DNA from: an uncultured Oscillospiraceae bacterium
Lineage (GTDB): Bacteria; Bacillota; Clostridia; Oscillospirales; Oscillospiraceae
NCBI GenBank assembly: GCA_910577525.1
Contig: CAJTLI010000040.1
Location: forward strand, 1-18,818
Direction: 5' to 3'
DNA: 18,818 bases
Positions 5,828-13,378 of this stretch are shown piece after piece; the first letter of the stretch is position 1, and every line of letters starts with the position of its first letter. The translations under genes were made by a program, and so were the position numbers. The notes beneath the pieces are model-generated. The model was not told the DNA's origin. It did no database searches and saw nothing but the letters and a program-made list of their open reading frames with translations.

Positions 5828-6745
5828 ATGATTATCAACAGTGGCACAATCCGAGAAGCGTTCCAGAGCTTCAACACAGTGTTCAACAAGGCGTTCCAGG
5901 AGATGGAGGCTCAGTACCCCCGCGTGGCTATGGAGGTTCCCAGTGAGACGCGGGACGAGAGCTACGCATGGTTGGGAGCAGTCCCCTCCATGCGGGAGTG
6001 GATCGGGGACAGGGAGATCAAGAGCCTGACCGCCTACGGCTACACCATCCGCAACAAGGACTTCGAGGCCACCGTGTCCGTCCCTCGCAACGATTTGGAG
6101 GATGACTGCATCGGCGTCTACAAACCCATGTTCCAGGATTTGGCCTACAGCGCCCGGAAGCACCCTGACAAGCTGGTGTTCGGTCTGTTTCCCCGTTCCT
6201 TTACTGAGCTGTGCTTCGACGGCAAGCCCTTCATCAGCGACAACCACACCCCCGCCGTTGAGGGGACGAAGGTCAAGCCTCAGAGCAACAAGGGGACGTA
6301 CAAGCTTACGCCCGACAGCTACGGCGCGGCCCGTACACAGATGATGTGCCTGGTAAACGACCAGGGCGAGGTTATGAACATCGTCCCCGATCTGTTGGTG
6401 GTGGCTCCCCAGAAAGAAGCCATTGCCCGTACCATCCTCATGGTTGACGAAATTCACCAGGAGGTCAACATCTACAAGGGAACCGCCGAGTTGCTGGTAG
6501 TTCCGGAGCTGGCCGCTAACCCGGAGCAGTGGTTCCTGCTGTGCACCAAGCGCCCCGTCAAGCCCTTCATCTTCCAGAACCGCCGCAAGGCCCAGCTTGT
6601 TGCGAAAGACAGCCCCACCGACGATAACGTTTTTATGAAGAAGGAGTTTATCTATGGCGTGGATGCCCGCTGCAACGCCGGGTATGGCCTGTGGCAGCTG
6701 GCCTTTGGTTCCACCGGCGAGGCGGATATGCCCGCCAAGGCATAA
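5828..6745 (+). CDS. Mu gpT-like major head (capsid) protein
   Basis: A 305-residue protein, the same size class as Mu gpT. Recognisable gpT-family features are the N-terminal helix (REAFQSFNTVFNKAFQEMEA), the stretch TRDESYAWLGAVPSMREWIG with DREIKSL, the HK97-like strand region YTIRNKDFEATVSVPRNDLE, GKPFISDNHT in the middle, and the late segment FIFQNRRKAQLV with the ending ARCNAGYGLWQLAFGS. The protein forms the icosahedral shell. AGGAGG lies nine bases before the ATG. It is the first gene after the mor-like gene; in Mu, gpT follows the protease/scaffold gene, whereas here it precedes it. It looks full length. Portal, large terminase and tail genes are missing around it. Confidence 0.92.
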   Translation: MIINSGTIREAFQSFNTVFNKAFQEMEAQYPRVAMEVPSETRDESYAWLGAVPSMREWIGDREIKSLTAYGYTIRNKDFEATVSVPRNDLEDDCIGVYKPMFQDLAYSARKHPDKLVFGLFPRSFTELCFDGKPFISDNHTPAVEGTKVKPQSNKGTYKLTPDSYGAARTQMMCLVNDQGEVMNIVPDLLVVAPQKEAIARTILMVDEIHQEVNIYKGTAELLVVPELAANPEQWFLLCTKRPVKPFIFQNRRKAQLVAKDSPTDDNVFMKKEFIYGVDARCNAGYGLWQLAFGSTGEADMPAKA

Positions 6746-6756
6746 GGGAGGGCGCT

Positions 6757-7668
6757 ATGGATATCAATTACATCATCCTGAGCAATTCCCTTCCCTTTGA
6801 GGAAAACGGCTACAGTACCCAAACGCCCCACAAGCTGGTAAAGCTTCTCCCCCTGGGGCTGGTTCACAGCACAAAAGGGGATTTCCTGGTGGATAACGAA
6901 TCCTTCCAGTCTATCCGCTGCAAGTTCACGGAGCGGCAGCTCCAAATCCCCATTGACTACGAGCACCAGACCTTGAAGGATATGCAGGCCCCGGCGGCGG
7001 GCTGGATCAAGGATATCGTGCTGAGAAGCGACGGTATCTACGGCGCTGTGGACTGGACGGAACGGGCGGCGGAATATCTGAAAAACAGGGAGTACCGCTA
7101 CCTGTCCCCGGTTGTCCTGACCCAAGGCAAGGAGCGGCGGGTGGTTGCGCTCCATTCCGCCGCCCTCACCAACACCCCCGCTATTGACGCTATGACGCCC
7201 ATTGCCTGTAGCGAGAAGCCCAGCGAGGGCGAGAGCGGCGCGGATCAGGGCGAGGCGGACAGCAGCGGTAAGGGTATGGAAGCATTGGCGGAGCTGTTAC
7301 AGCTTGACCCCAACACCGCCACCATGGAAGATATCTATCAGGCCGTCGCCACCTTGCTGGAAGGGCGGGAAGCGCTGAAACTTAAAGCGGACGCTTGCCA
7401 ATTTGAGGTTACCATGATGAAGGTCGATAGCGCGGTGGATGAGGCGCTGAGAAGCGGAAAAGTAATGCCTTTCCAACGTGATTGGGCGTTCCAGTCCGCA
7501 ATGAAGGACTTGGACGGCTTCACATCATGGTTTAAGGCTGCGCCCCAGGTCGTGCCCATGGGTGAGGTTTGCCCGGAGAGGCTTCCCCAGATGCCGCATC
7601 ATCGTTCCAGGGCGCACGAGCTGATGGGGCTGTCTGCTGAGGATATCGCAAAGTATGGGAATCTCTAA
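6757..7668 (+). CDS. Mu gpI-like head maturation protease with scaffold region
   Basis: A 303-residue protein (Mu gpI has about 361). The N-terminal half carries the gpI-family signature: IPIDYEHQTL (about residues 65-74), APAAGWI, GIYGAVDWTERA and REYRYLSPVVL, then LHSAALTNTPAID. This is a serine-type phage prohead protease domain. After a Gly/Glu/Ser-rich linker (about 145-172) comes a helical domain (172-270) of the scaffold type. In Mu the same gene also yields the scaffold Z from an internal start; Met174 here (ATG 7276) begins just at the helical region. The ATG has AAGGGAGG upstream and lies 11 bp after the capsid gene. The product should guide assembly of the gpT shell and process it. 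Confidence 0.9.
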   Translation: MDINYIILSNSLPFEENGYSTQTPHKLVKLLPLGLVHSTKGDFLVDNESFQSIRCKFTERQLQIPIDYEHQTLKDMQAPAAGWIKDIVLRSDGIYGAVDWTERAAEYLKNREYRYLSPVVLTQGKERRVVALHSAALTNTPAIDAMTPIACSEKPSEGESGADQGEADSSGKGMEALAELLQLDPNTATMEDIYQAVATLLEGREALKLKADACQFEVTMMKVDSAVDEALRSGKVMPFQRDWAFQSAMKDLDGFTSWFKAAPQVVPMGEVCPERLPQMPHHRSRAHELMGLSAEDIAKYGNL

Positions 7669-7682
7669 GGGAGGGTTTGACC

Positions 7683-7994
7683 ATGGATTTTGAGAAAATC
7701 GGCGATCACAACGCCGCCGTCCGGGGGTATATCCTCCGTATGCTGGTAAAGGGCTATCACAACGCTTTAGCCGTCCGTCGCATCTCCAATAGCCTTGTCC
7801 GGGATGGGCTGGTGTCCGACCCGGATATTTGGGAACCGTTGAAGTACCTCTATGATATGGGCTTCATTGAGTTTACCAACAAGAAGATCACGCCCGACAC
7901 CGCCTACAGGCAGGATGGCGTGGCGCGGTTGACCACGAAGGGCGTCCGCTTCATTGAGGGCGGCGGCAACCCGGAATCGGGGATTGATCTGTGA
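7683..7994 (+). CDS. Mu gp26-like small winged-helix phage protein
   Basis: A 103-residue protein. The start is ATG 7683, with AAGGGAGGG seven bases upstream; the TTG at 7677 would be too close. The sequence (RGYILRMLVKGYHNALAVRR, DPDIWEPLKYLYDMGFIEF, then GVARLTTKGVRFIEGG and a final PESGID) has the pattern of the small winged-helix protein encoded next to DUF3486 in Mu-like phages, annotated there as gp26-like or VpaChn25_0724 family. In those phages it lies in the terminase region and is thought to be involved in DNA packaging or its control; direct proof is lacking. Its stop overlaps the ATG of the next gene (TGATG), so the two are translationally coupled, which supports a shared role. 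Confidence 0.8.
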   Translation: MDFEKIGDHNAAVRGYILRMLVKGYHNALAVRRISNSLVRDGLVSDPDIWEPLKYLYDMGFIEFTNKKITPDTAYRQDGVARLTTKGVRFIEGGGNPESGIDL

Positions 7995-8560
7995 TGGGGA
8001 AAGCCAGGAAGCCGCGCTCGGACGCAAAGATATATCAGCTACCCAAGGCCATCCTGGACGGCGTCAATGAGCGGTTGGTGAACTACAACATGAGCTATGC
8101 GGATATCGTTGCATGGCTCGCGGGGCAGGGCTACAAAGTCAGCCAATCATCCTTATCCCGCTATGCTTTCAAAGTGTTTGAATCGGCGCAGCGTGTCGCC
8201 GATGACCTGGAAAAGACCAAGTACATCATTGACGTTATCGGCAGAAACCCAGACTTGGACACCACCGAGGCTACCAGTGCCATCCTTAAAAGTGGGCTGT
8301 TGCAGAAAATTTCATCCGCTGAGGAAGAATTCAACAATATGCCCATTGAAAAGGCGGGGCGGTTATTTGTCCAGCTGGCCAAGGCTGAGGCTGACCGCAA
8401 AAGGACGGACTACGCCACCAAGCGGAAAGCAGAGCTTGCCTTTGACCAGATGGAGGCTGACTTGCTGGCTCAGGTTCGGCAGTACCCGGATTTGGCTGCA
8501 CAGTTGAAAGACGTACTCAACCAGGCCCGTACCCGGATAGCCGGCGCAGACCTTGAATAA
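7994..8560 (+). CDS. Mu gp27-like protein (DUF3486), putative small terminase
   Basis: A 188-residue protein. ATG at 7994 overlaps the previous stop by one base. The N-terminal part (RSDAKIYQLPKAILDGVNER, then MSYADIVAWLAGQGYKVSQS and SLSRYAFKV) is the HTH-containing signature of DUF3486; the rest is a long helical region (IEKAGRLFVQLAKAEADRKR) for oligomerisation. In Mu, gp27 is taken to be the small terminase subunit that recognises packaging DNA, with gp28 as motor. Here no gp28-like gene follows: the next feature is a hairpin and the element's right end only 158 bp away. A TerS without TerL is what packaging-redirecting satellites carry; alternatively the motor gene was lost. Confidence 0.88.
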   Translation: MGKARKPRSDAKIYQLPKAILDGVNERLVNYNMSYADIVAWLAGQGYKVSQSSLSRYAFKVFESAQRVADDLEKTKYIIDVIGRNPDLDTTEATSAILKSGLLQKISSAEEEFNNMPIEKAGRLFVQLAKAEADRKRTDYATKRKAELAFDQMEADLLAQVRQYPDLAAQLKDVLNQARTRIAGADLE

Positions 8561-8561
8561 A

Positions 8562-8611
8562 GCACAGCAGCGGCCCATCTCCATGTCATTGAGGGAGGCG
8601 GGCCGCTGTGC
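8562..8611 (+). terminator. Hairpin after the last gene of the Mu-type element
   Basis: GCACAGCAGCGGCCC (8562-8576) pairs with GGGCCGCTGTGC (8600-8611) except for a three-base bulge. It starts two bases after the DUF3486 stop. The T-run is weak, but position and stability suit a terminator of the late operon. Confidence 0.6.
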
Positions 8612-8697
8612 ATACTTATTCGATTTGCTTTCAGTTATTCCCGTTTAAGCATCGTTTAATTGCAGATAAAACCGCGTCTTTCAAGGTGCTTCAATTA

Positions 8698-8718
8698 CGT
8701 TTTGCGTGTCCCGTCACA
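8698..8718 (-). repeat. Right terminal inverted repeat with transposase site R1
   Basis: Read on the minus strand from 8718: TGTGACG then GGACACGCAAAACG. It is in exact register with the left end (451-471), and its inner flank TAATTGA matches L2. Only this one clear site is visible in the right 158 bp, against three on the left. Confidence 0.85.
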
Positions 8719-8723
8719 GAGTA
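8719..8723. repeat. Target site duplication, right copy (GAGTA)
   Basis: Directly follows the terminal ACA of the element and equals 446-450. Removing the element and one copy rejoins the host sequence. Confidence 0.88.
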
Positions 8724-8872
8724 CCAGCAAACACACTAACAAAAAAATTATTTGGTGCTAAAATCGTACTGTTCGGTATGGAGTTGGAGAAAGACGAAGA
8801 TTTCCCCTGGGTTCACAAATTTTTTGGCAATAGTCATAAACTTGAAATGATTTATTAGTGGATTATGCACTA

Positions 8873-8901
8873 TTGACAAAATCAAGTGGCCAGGATATAC
8901 T
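8873..8901 (+). promoter_or_regulatory. Promoter of the LacI/ABC transporter operon
   Basis: TTGACA (8873-8878), a 17-bp spacer and TATACT (8896-8901); start expected near 8908. It lies in host DNA 150 bp beyond the element's right end, so the insertion left the promoter intact. The stretch 8724-8872 is AT-rich and shows no supported gene. Confidence 0.75.
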
Positions 8902-8917
8902 TACTTTAGTGGTTAAA

Positions 8918-8931
8918 CGTTTCCGTAAACG
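8918..8931. promoter_or_regulatory. Candidate operator for the LacI-family regulator
   Basis: CGTTT and AAACG form an inverted repeat around CCGT, about ten bases after the expected transcription start. A CG-containing dyad overlapping the start region fits LacI-family operators and suggests autoregulation. Confidence 0.5.
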
Positions 8932-9033
8932 ATAAGTAAAACGAATACGCAAATCTGTATGCTGTGTATTCCAGGTCCGCATCGGATGTGGAAACCAAAA
9001 CAATCTAAAATCAATGAAAGTGAGGTGTTGAGT

Positions 9034-10143
9034 ATGGCCAATGATCGTACACCCGGAGGAAAAGCCACCATCAAGGATATCTCGGAAAAGCTGGGCATCT
9101 CCACCACCACGGTCCACCGCGCCCTGGCGGGCAAGGAGGGGATGACGGAAAAGCTGCGGCAGAAGATCCTGGACACCGCCCGGGAGATGGGCTACGAGAT
9201 CAACTACGCGGCGGCCTCCATCAAGCGGCGCACCCTTCGGATTGCGGTGGTGGTCCCACAGGACAGCGGGTGCTATTTCGCCAACATCTGGAACGGCGTC
9301 AACAAATGCGCCGAGGAGGCCCGCCGCCTGAACATCGACGTGGAGATGCGGGTCTGCGACGATGAGTGGCACGAGTATCAGATCCTGAAGTCCATCGCGG
9401 ACGCGGGCCCCGAGGAGTACGCCGGGGTGCTGGCCTATTCCTACTCCAGGATGCCGGAGGTCATGATGCAGCTCCAGCGGCTGATCGCGCTGAAGATCAA
9501 AACCTTTGTCATCGACGACATGATGGCGGAGCCAGAGGGCATCTGCTGCATCCCCGCCTATCAGACCAGTCTGGGCGAGCTGGCCGCCGAGATCACCGCC
9601 ACCCTGACCCCCGAGGAGGGGACGGTCATCGTGACGGAGGGCCGCGCGGACTCCTGGGTCCACACGGAAAAGCTCCAGGCCTACAAGAAGTATCTGGCGG
9701 ATAGAAAGCCCGGGCTGAACATCCTGACGATCACCGGCTACCCCACCAGCGAGGAGGCGGACGGCGCCATCCGGGAGAACATTCTGCGGGCTTTCGCGGA
9801 GCATGAGGACGTGGTGTTATACTACGCCCAGAACAGCTTGGACACACAGCTGGCGGTGAAAGTGTTCCGCGAGCTGGACGGCGGCCGGAAGTTCATGCGG
9901 ATCGGCACGGACTTGAACAAGTACACGGCCCAATATCTCCGGGACGAAGAGTTGACGTTGGTCATTGACCAGGGGGCCTACGCCAAGGGGTACATGGGGC
10001 TGAACGCGCTGGTGGACAGCCTGGTCAAGCACATCGAGCCCGACCCCTATCTCAACATCGCATTGGATGTGGTTTACCGCAGCAATTTGCGCTTTTACGA
10101 GCGCACGAAAAAATTATATGACAATGGAGGAACAAGCAAATGA
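9034..10143 (+). CDS. LacI-family transcription regulator of the sugar locus
   Basis: A 369-residue protein. ATG 9034 is chosen, with GTGAGGTG upstream; the in-frame extension before it does not look coded. The N-terminal LacI HTH is at about residues 11-33 (TIKDISEKLGISTTTVHRAL AG) with a hinge helix near NYAAASIKRR. A periplasmic-binding-protein-like effector domain follows (LRIAVVVPQDSGCYFANIWN, then VVLYYAQNSLDTQLAVKVFR), which probably senses an imported oligosaccharide. It is the first gene of the operon and its stop overlaps the ATG of the binding protein (ATGA), so regulator and transporter are co-expressed. It probably binds the dyad at 8918-8931. The effector is unknown; an unsaturated uronyl disaccharide or product is likely from the neighbours. 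Confidence 0.9.
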   Translation: MANDRTPGGKATIKDISEKLGISTTTVHRALAGKEGMTEKLRQKILDTAREMGYEINYAAASIKRRTLRIAVVVPQDSGCYFANIWNGVNKCAEEARRLNIDVEMRVCDDEWHEYQILKSIADAGPEEYAGVLAYSYSRMPEVMMQLQRLIALKIKTFVIDDMMAEPEGICCIPAYQTSLGELAAEITATLTPEEGTVIVTEGRADSWVHTEKLQAYKKYLADRKPGLNILTITGYPTSEEADGAIRENILRAFAEHEDVVLYYAQNSLDTQLAVKVFRELDGGRKFMRIGTDLNKYTAQYLRDEELTLVIDQGAYAKGYMGLNALVDSLVKHIEPDPYLNIALDVVYRSNLRFYERTKKLYDNGGTSK

Positions 10144-11453
10144 AGAACATGAAGAACCTGTTCAGCCTGCTGCTGGCGCTGACGTTGACCCTGACCATGA
10201 CCGCCTGCGGCGGAACTGCCGCCAAGGAGAGCGAGCCCGCCCAAAACACTGAGTCCTCGGCCGTACAGGGCGGCGATAAGATCTACGACGGCGTAAAGCT
10301 GGTCTACTGGTCCAACTGGGAGGCCACCGAGACTCAGGGCAAGATCATCACCGAGGCGGTGGATGAGTTCATGGCGGAGACCGGCGCCCAGGTGGATCTC
10401 CAGTTCAAGGGCCGCACCGGCATCAAAGAGGGTCTGATTCCGGCGCTGGACGCCGACCAGAAGGTGGATCTGTTCGACGGAGCGGGCAACAAGTCCAACT
10501 TTGGCGACCGCATCGTGTCCGTGGAAGATCTGATGGCCGCCGCCGATTATGAGAAGGACGGCAACGCCGCCATGATGGCGCTGTGCCGAAGCTACTACGA
10601 CGACGGCAAGACCCGGGAGGTCCCCTACCAGATGAAGGGCAACGGCTTCCTCTACAACAAGGCCCTGTTCCGCCAGGCTGGCATCGACAGCGTCCCCACC
10701 AATTGGGCCGAGTTTGACGCCGTCTGCCAGAAGCTGCTGGACGCGGGCATCACCCCCATGACCACCGACGACGCCTACACCCCACAGGCCTTCGGCATCC
10801 ACCTGGCCCGCATGCTGGGCACCGACGCGGTGAAGACCCTTGTGCACGACGGCCTGTGGGCGGAGACCCCCGAGGTGCTCACCGTCGCCAAGGCCTACGA
10901 GGCCCTGGCCGCCAAGGGCTACTTCTCCGACCTGGTGGCCTCCAACACCTTCCCCACCGGTCAGAACACGGAATTTGCCACCGGCATGGCGGCCATGTAT
11001 GTCTGCGGCACCTGGCTGCCCAACGAGGTGCGCAACATCACCGGCGACTCCTTTGAGTGGGGCTTTTTCAACTATCCCGAGGTGGACGGCGGCATCAACG
11101 GCACGGAGGCCATGGTCATCGGCTGCCAATCCTTCGCCATCACCAGCAAGTGCGACAACCCCGAGGCCGCCTTTGCCCTGATCGCCAAGATCACCCGGGG
11201 CGAGTGGGACGCCAAGCTGGCCGCCGGCACCCTGGGCCTGCCCATTGACAAGTCCAACACCGAGTGGCCCGAGCAGCTGGCCGACGCCAAGCCCTATTTC
11301 GACGGCTGCACCGAGATTTTCGCCATCTCCGGCGGCCTGGAGAGCAACCCCAATATCACCCCCGCGCTGAAGGAGAATCTGGCCAAGCTGTACGCCGGCC
11401 TGATCACCGCCGAGCAGTTCGTGGCGAATATGGAAGCCGCGTCCCAGGCCTGA
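10140..11453 (+). CDS. Sugar ABC transporter solute-binding lipoprotein
   Basis: A 437-residue precursor. A basic N-terminus and a hydrophobic segment end in the lipobox TMTAC at Cys23, followed by a Ser/Glu-rich linker; it is therefore a membrane-anchored lipoprotein on the outer face. The mature part has the family 1 extracellular solute-binding (MalE-like) pattern: VKLVYWSNWEATETQGKIIT, LFDGAGNKSN, VPYQMKGNGFLYNKALFRQA and GIDSVPTNWAEFD. Family members bind oligosaccharides. The start overlaps the regulator's stop, with GGAGG nine bases upstream. The two permease genes follow. The ligand is inferred to be a glycosaminoglycan-type oligosaccharide from the GH88 and sulfatase genes; it cannot be read from the sequence. 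Confidence 0.92.
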   Translation: MKNMKNLFSLLLALTLTLTMTACGGTAAKESEPAQNTESSAVQGGDKIYDGVKLVYWSNWEATETQGKIITEAVDEFMAETGAQVDLQFKGRTGIKEGLIPALDADQKVDLFDGAGNKSNFGDRIVSVEDLMAAADYEKDGNAAMMALCRSYYDDGKTREVPYQMKGNGFLYNKALFRQAGIDSVPTNWAEFDAVCQKLLDAGITPMTTDDAYTPQAFGIHLARMLGTDAVKTLVHDGLWAETPEVLTVAKAYEALAAKGYFSDLVASNTFPTGQNTEFATGMAAMYVCGTWLPNEVRNITGDSFEWGFFNYPEVDGGINGTEAMVIGCQSFAITSKCDNPEAAFALIAKITRGEWDAKLAAGTLGLPIDKSNTEWPEQLADAKPYFDGCTEIFAISGGLESNPNITPALKENLAKLYAGLITAEQFVANMEAASQA

Positions 11454-11501
11454 CCCCGGACGGCCGCGGTCGAGTCGGCGCGCGAAAAAGGAGCTGCAAA
11501 A

Positions 11502-12410
11502 ATGAAACGAAATAAGACCATGATCGCCGCCTTTGCCCTGCCCGCCACCATCCTGTTTGTGGCGATCTTCGTGTACCCCGTGGTCCGCACGGTGTTCATG
11601 AGCTTCTTCTCCATTCAGGAGATCACCGACAGCTTCGGCAGCTGGGTATTCAACGGCGTCGGCAACTACAAGGCCCTGCTGGGCAACGCGCTGTACCGCA
11701 CCAGCTGGATCAATCTGCTCAAGATCTTCTTCATCGGCGGCGCCATCACCCTGGGGGTCTCCCTGCTGCTCGCCGCGATCTTGAAGAGCGGCGTCAAGCT
11801 GAAGGGCTTCTGGCAGGCGGTCATCTACATGCCCAACATCATCTCCGCCGTGGCCATGGCCACCATGTGGACCCAGTACGTATTCAACTCCACCTACGGC
11901 TTCCTGCCCAACTTTTTCAAGGCCATCGGGCTGGAGCCTCTGGCGAAGATCCAGTGGCTGTCGCCGGACATGAAGTTCACGGCCCTGCTGGTGTCCTACT
12001 GCTTCGGCACCATCGGCCACTACATGCTGATCTGGCTGTCCGGCATGGAGCGCATCAGCCCCGATATCTACGAGGCCTCCAGCATCGACGGCGCCAACAA
12101 GGTCCAGCAGTTCGTCTACGTAACCCTGCCCCTGCTGCGGGGCATCTTCAAAACCAACCTGACCATGTGGGCCATCAGCTGCTCCGGTTTCTTCATCTGG
12201 TCCAAGCTGTTCTCCCCCATCACCGCCGACACCTCCACCATCGTGCCCATGATTTATATGTACGAGAAGCTGTTCGGCGCGGCCAATACGGACGATGTGA
12301 CCCGGGACGCGGGGAGCGCCGCCGCCATCGGCGTCATGCTGTGTATCTTTGTGGTCGTGATGTTCTTCCTGGTCAACAAGGCCATCAAGGACGACGACAT
12401 CGAACTGTGA
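11502..12410 (+). CDS. Sugar ABC transporter permease (MalF/UgpA type)
   Basis: A 302-residue integral membrane protein with about six hydrophobic segments, the first at residues 7-28 (MIAAFALPATILFVAIFVYP). The cytoplasmic EAA loop reads YEASSIDGANKVQQFVYVTL, the signature that contacts the ATPase. GGAG lies eight bases before the ATG. It forms a heterodimeric channel with the next gene product. The ORFs on the opposite strand across this region are GC-rich shadows. Confidence 0.93.
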   Translation: MKRNKTMIAAFALPATILFVAIFVYPVVRTVFMSFFSIQEITDSFGSWVFNGVGNYKALLGNALYRTSWINLLKIFFIGGAITLGVSLLLAAILKSGVKLKGFWQAVIYMPNIISAVAMATMWTQYVFNSTYGFLPNFFKAIGLEPLAKIQWLSPDMKFTALLVSYCFGTIGHYMLIWLSGMERISPDIYEASSIDGANKVQQFVYVTLPLLRGIFKTNLTMWAISCSGFFIWSKLFSPITADTSTIVPMIYMYEKLFGAANTDDVTRDAGSAAAIGVMLCIFVVVMFFLVNKAIKDDDIEL

Positions 12411-12424
12411 GGAGGGTGGAGTAA

Positions 12425-13300
12425 ATGGATGAGAACAAACGCCGCCGGGGCCTGAACATACGCGGCCAGCTGAAGCTGGCTCCCGGCTATCTGGTGCTGG
12501 CCACCTGGGTCTCCTTCACCTTCGTGGTGCTGTTCTGGGTGGTGGGCGCGTCCCTGTCCACCACCGGGGACATCTTCCGGGGAACGGTGTTCGACTTCTC
12601 CACGGGCCTGCACTTCGAGAACTACAGCCGTGCCTGGATCGGCTCCAATGTCTCCGTGTACTTCGCCAACTCTCTGGTCTACGCCGTGATCTCCTGCGTC
12701 CTGCTGATCGCCCTGTGCGCCCCCTTTGCCTATGTCCTGGTGCGGCACCGGTTCCCCGGCTCCCGGCTGCTGAAAACCGGGCTGGCCGCCGCCAGCGGCG
12801 TGCCCATCATCATGGTCATCATCCCCCTGTACATGATTATCGCTCGGGCCGGGCTGCTGAAGGACGAGGCCACCAACCGGATCGTGCTGATCACACTGTT
12901 CGTAGGCACCAAGGTGCCCTACACCACCATCTTTTTGCAGCCTTACTTCGACAGCGTGTCCAGGGCCTATGAGGAGGCCGCCAGCATCGACGGCTGCCAC
13001 CCCATCCGCGCGTTCTGGCAGATCGTGTTCCCCATGGCCCAGGGCGGACTGACCACCGTCACCATCTTCAACTTCATCAACATCTGGAACGAGTACTTCC
13101 TGTCCCTGCTGTTTGTCAACTCCGAGAAGCTGCGGCCCGTGGCCCTGGGCCTGTTCTCCATGATTAACGGGATGCAGCTCAGCGGCGACTGGAGCGGCCT
13201 GTTCGCCTCCGTCATGATCGTCTTTGCCCCCACCTTCCTGATTTATATCTGCCTGAGCAAGTACATCATCGGCGGTCTGACCGGCGGCGTCAAGGGCTAG
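12425..13300 (+). CDS. Sugar ABC transporter permease (MalG/UgpE type)
   Basis: A 291-residue membrane protein, 14 bp after the first permease gene with GGAGG before the ATG. The first membrane segment is at about residues 22-44 (LVLATWVSFTFVVLFWVVGA). The EAA loop is YEEAASIDGCHPIRAFWQIV FPMAQGG; the C-terminal segment ends SKYIIGGLTGGVKG, typical for the MalG-like subunit. No ATPase gene is present in the locus. Firmicute oligosaccharide importers commonly share one MsmK/MalK-like ATPase encoded elsewhere, and that is assumed here. Confidence 0.93.
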   Translation: MDENKRRRGLNIRGQLKLAPGYLVLATWVSFTFVVLFWVVGASLSTTGDIFRGTVFDFSTGLHFENYSRAWIGSNVSVYFANSLVYAVISCVLLIALCAPFAYVLVRHRFPGSRLLKTGLAAASGVPIIMVIIPLYMIIARAGLLKDEATNRIVLITLFVGTKVPYTTIFLQPYFDSVSRAYEEAASIDGCHPIRAFWQIVFPMAQGGLTTVTIFNFINIWNEYFLSLLFVNSEKLRPVALGLFSMINGMQLSGDWSGLFASVMIVFAPTFLIYICLSKYIIGGLTGGVKG

Positions 13301-13378
13301 GCGCTGTTTGGTTGTGTTGACAATTTTCAAACAAGCCCTGGGCGGATCTCGGCCCCTGACCGCCTTCAAACAAACAGA

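Larger units (their letters stand above)
451..8718. mobile_element. Mu-type transposable element with reduced phage gene set (8268 bp)
   Basis: The left end reads TGTAGCC followed by GGACACGCAAAACG (451-471). The right end, read on the minus strand from 8718, is TGTGACG followed by the same 14-mer. The ends are in register, have TGT/ACA termini and are flanked by identical GAGTA, so they are the true transposition ends of one insertion. Inside are a repressor, a Cro/Ner-like gene, MuA- and MuB-type genes, small early genes, a Mor-type gene, and capsid (gpT), protease/scaffold (gpI), gp26-like and DUF3486 genes. Compared with Mu (about 37 kb) there is no large terminase, portal, gpF/gpG, tail or lysis gene. 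The intact TSD argues that the whole unit transposed at its present size or lost internal DNA afterwards. Confidence 0.9.

Noticed and set aside
8742..8858. Short open frame ending MELEKDEDFPWVHKFFGNSH plus six residues next to the right TSD
   Set aside because: Tempting as a remnant of a gene split by the insertion, but in the rejoined empty site this frame meets a TGA at the target sequence; no family recognised.
10095..12020. 641-residue open frame on the minus strand across the binding protein and permease genes
   Set aside because: Gly/Val/Leu/Gln-rich composition typical of antisense reading of GC-rich genes; no domain; the plus-strand genes are clear family members.
13317..13322. TTGACA upstream of the GH88 gene
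   Set aside because: No acceptable -10 box at 16-18 bp spacing, so not called as a promoter.
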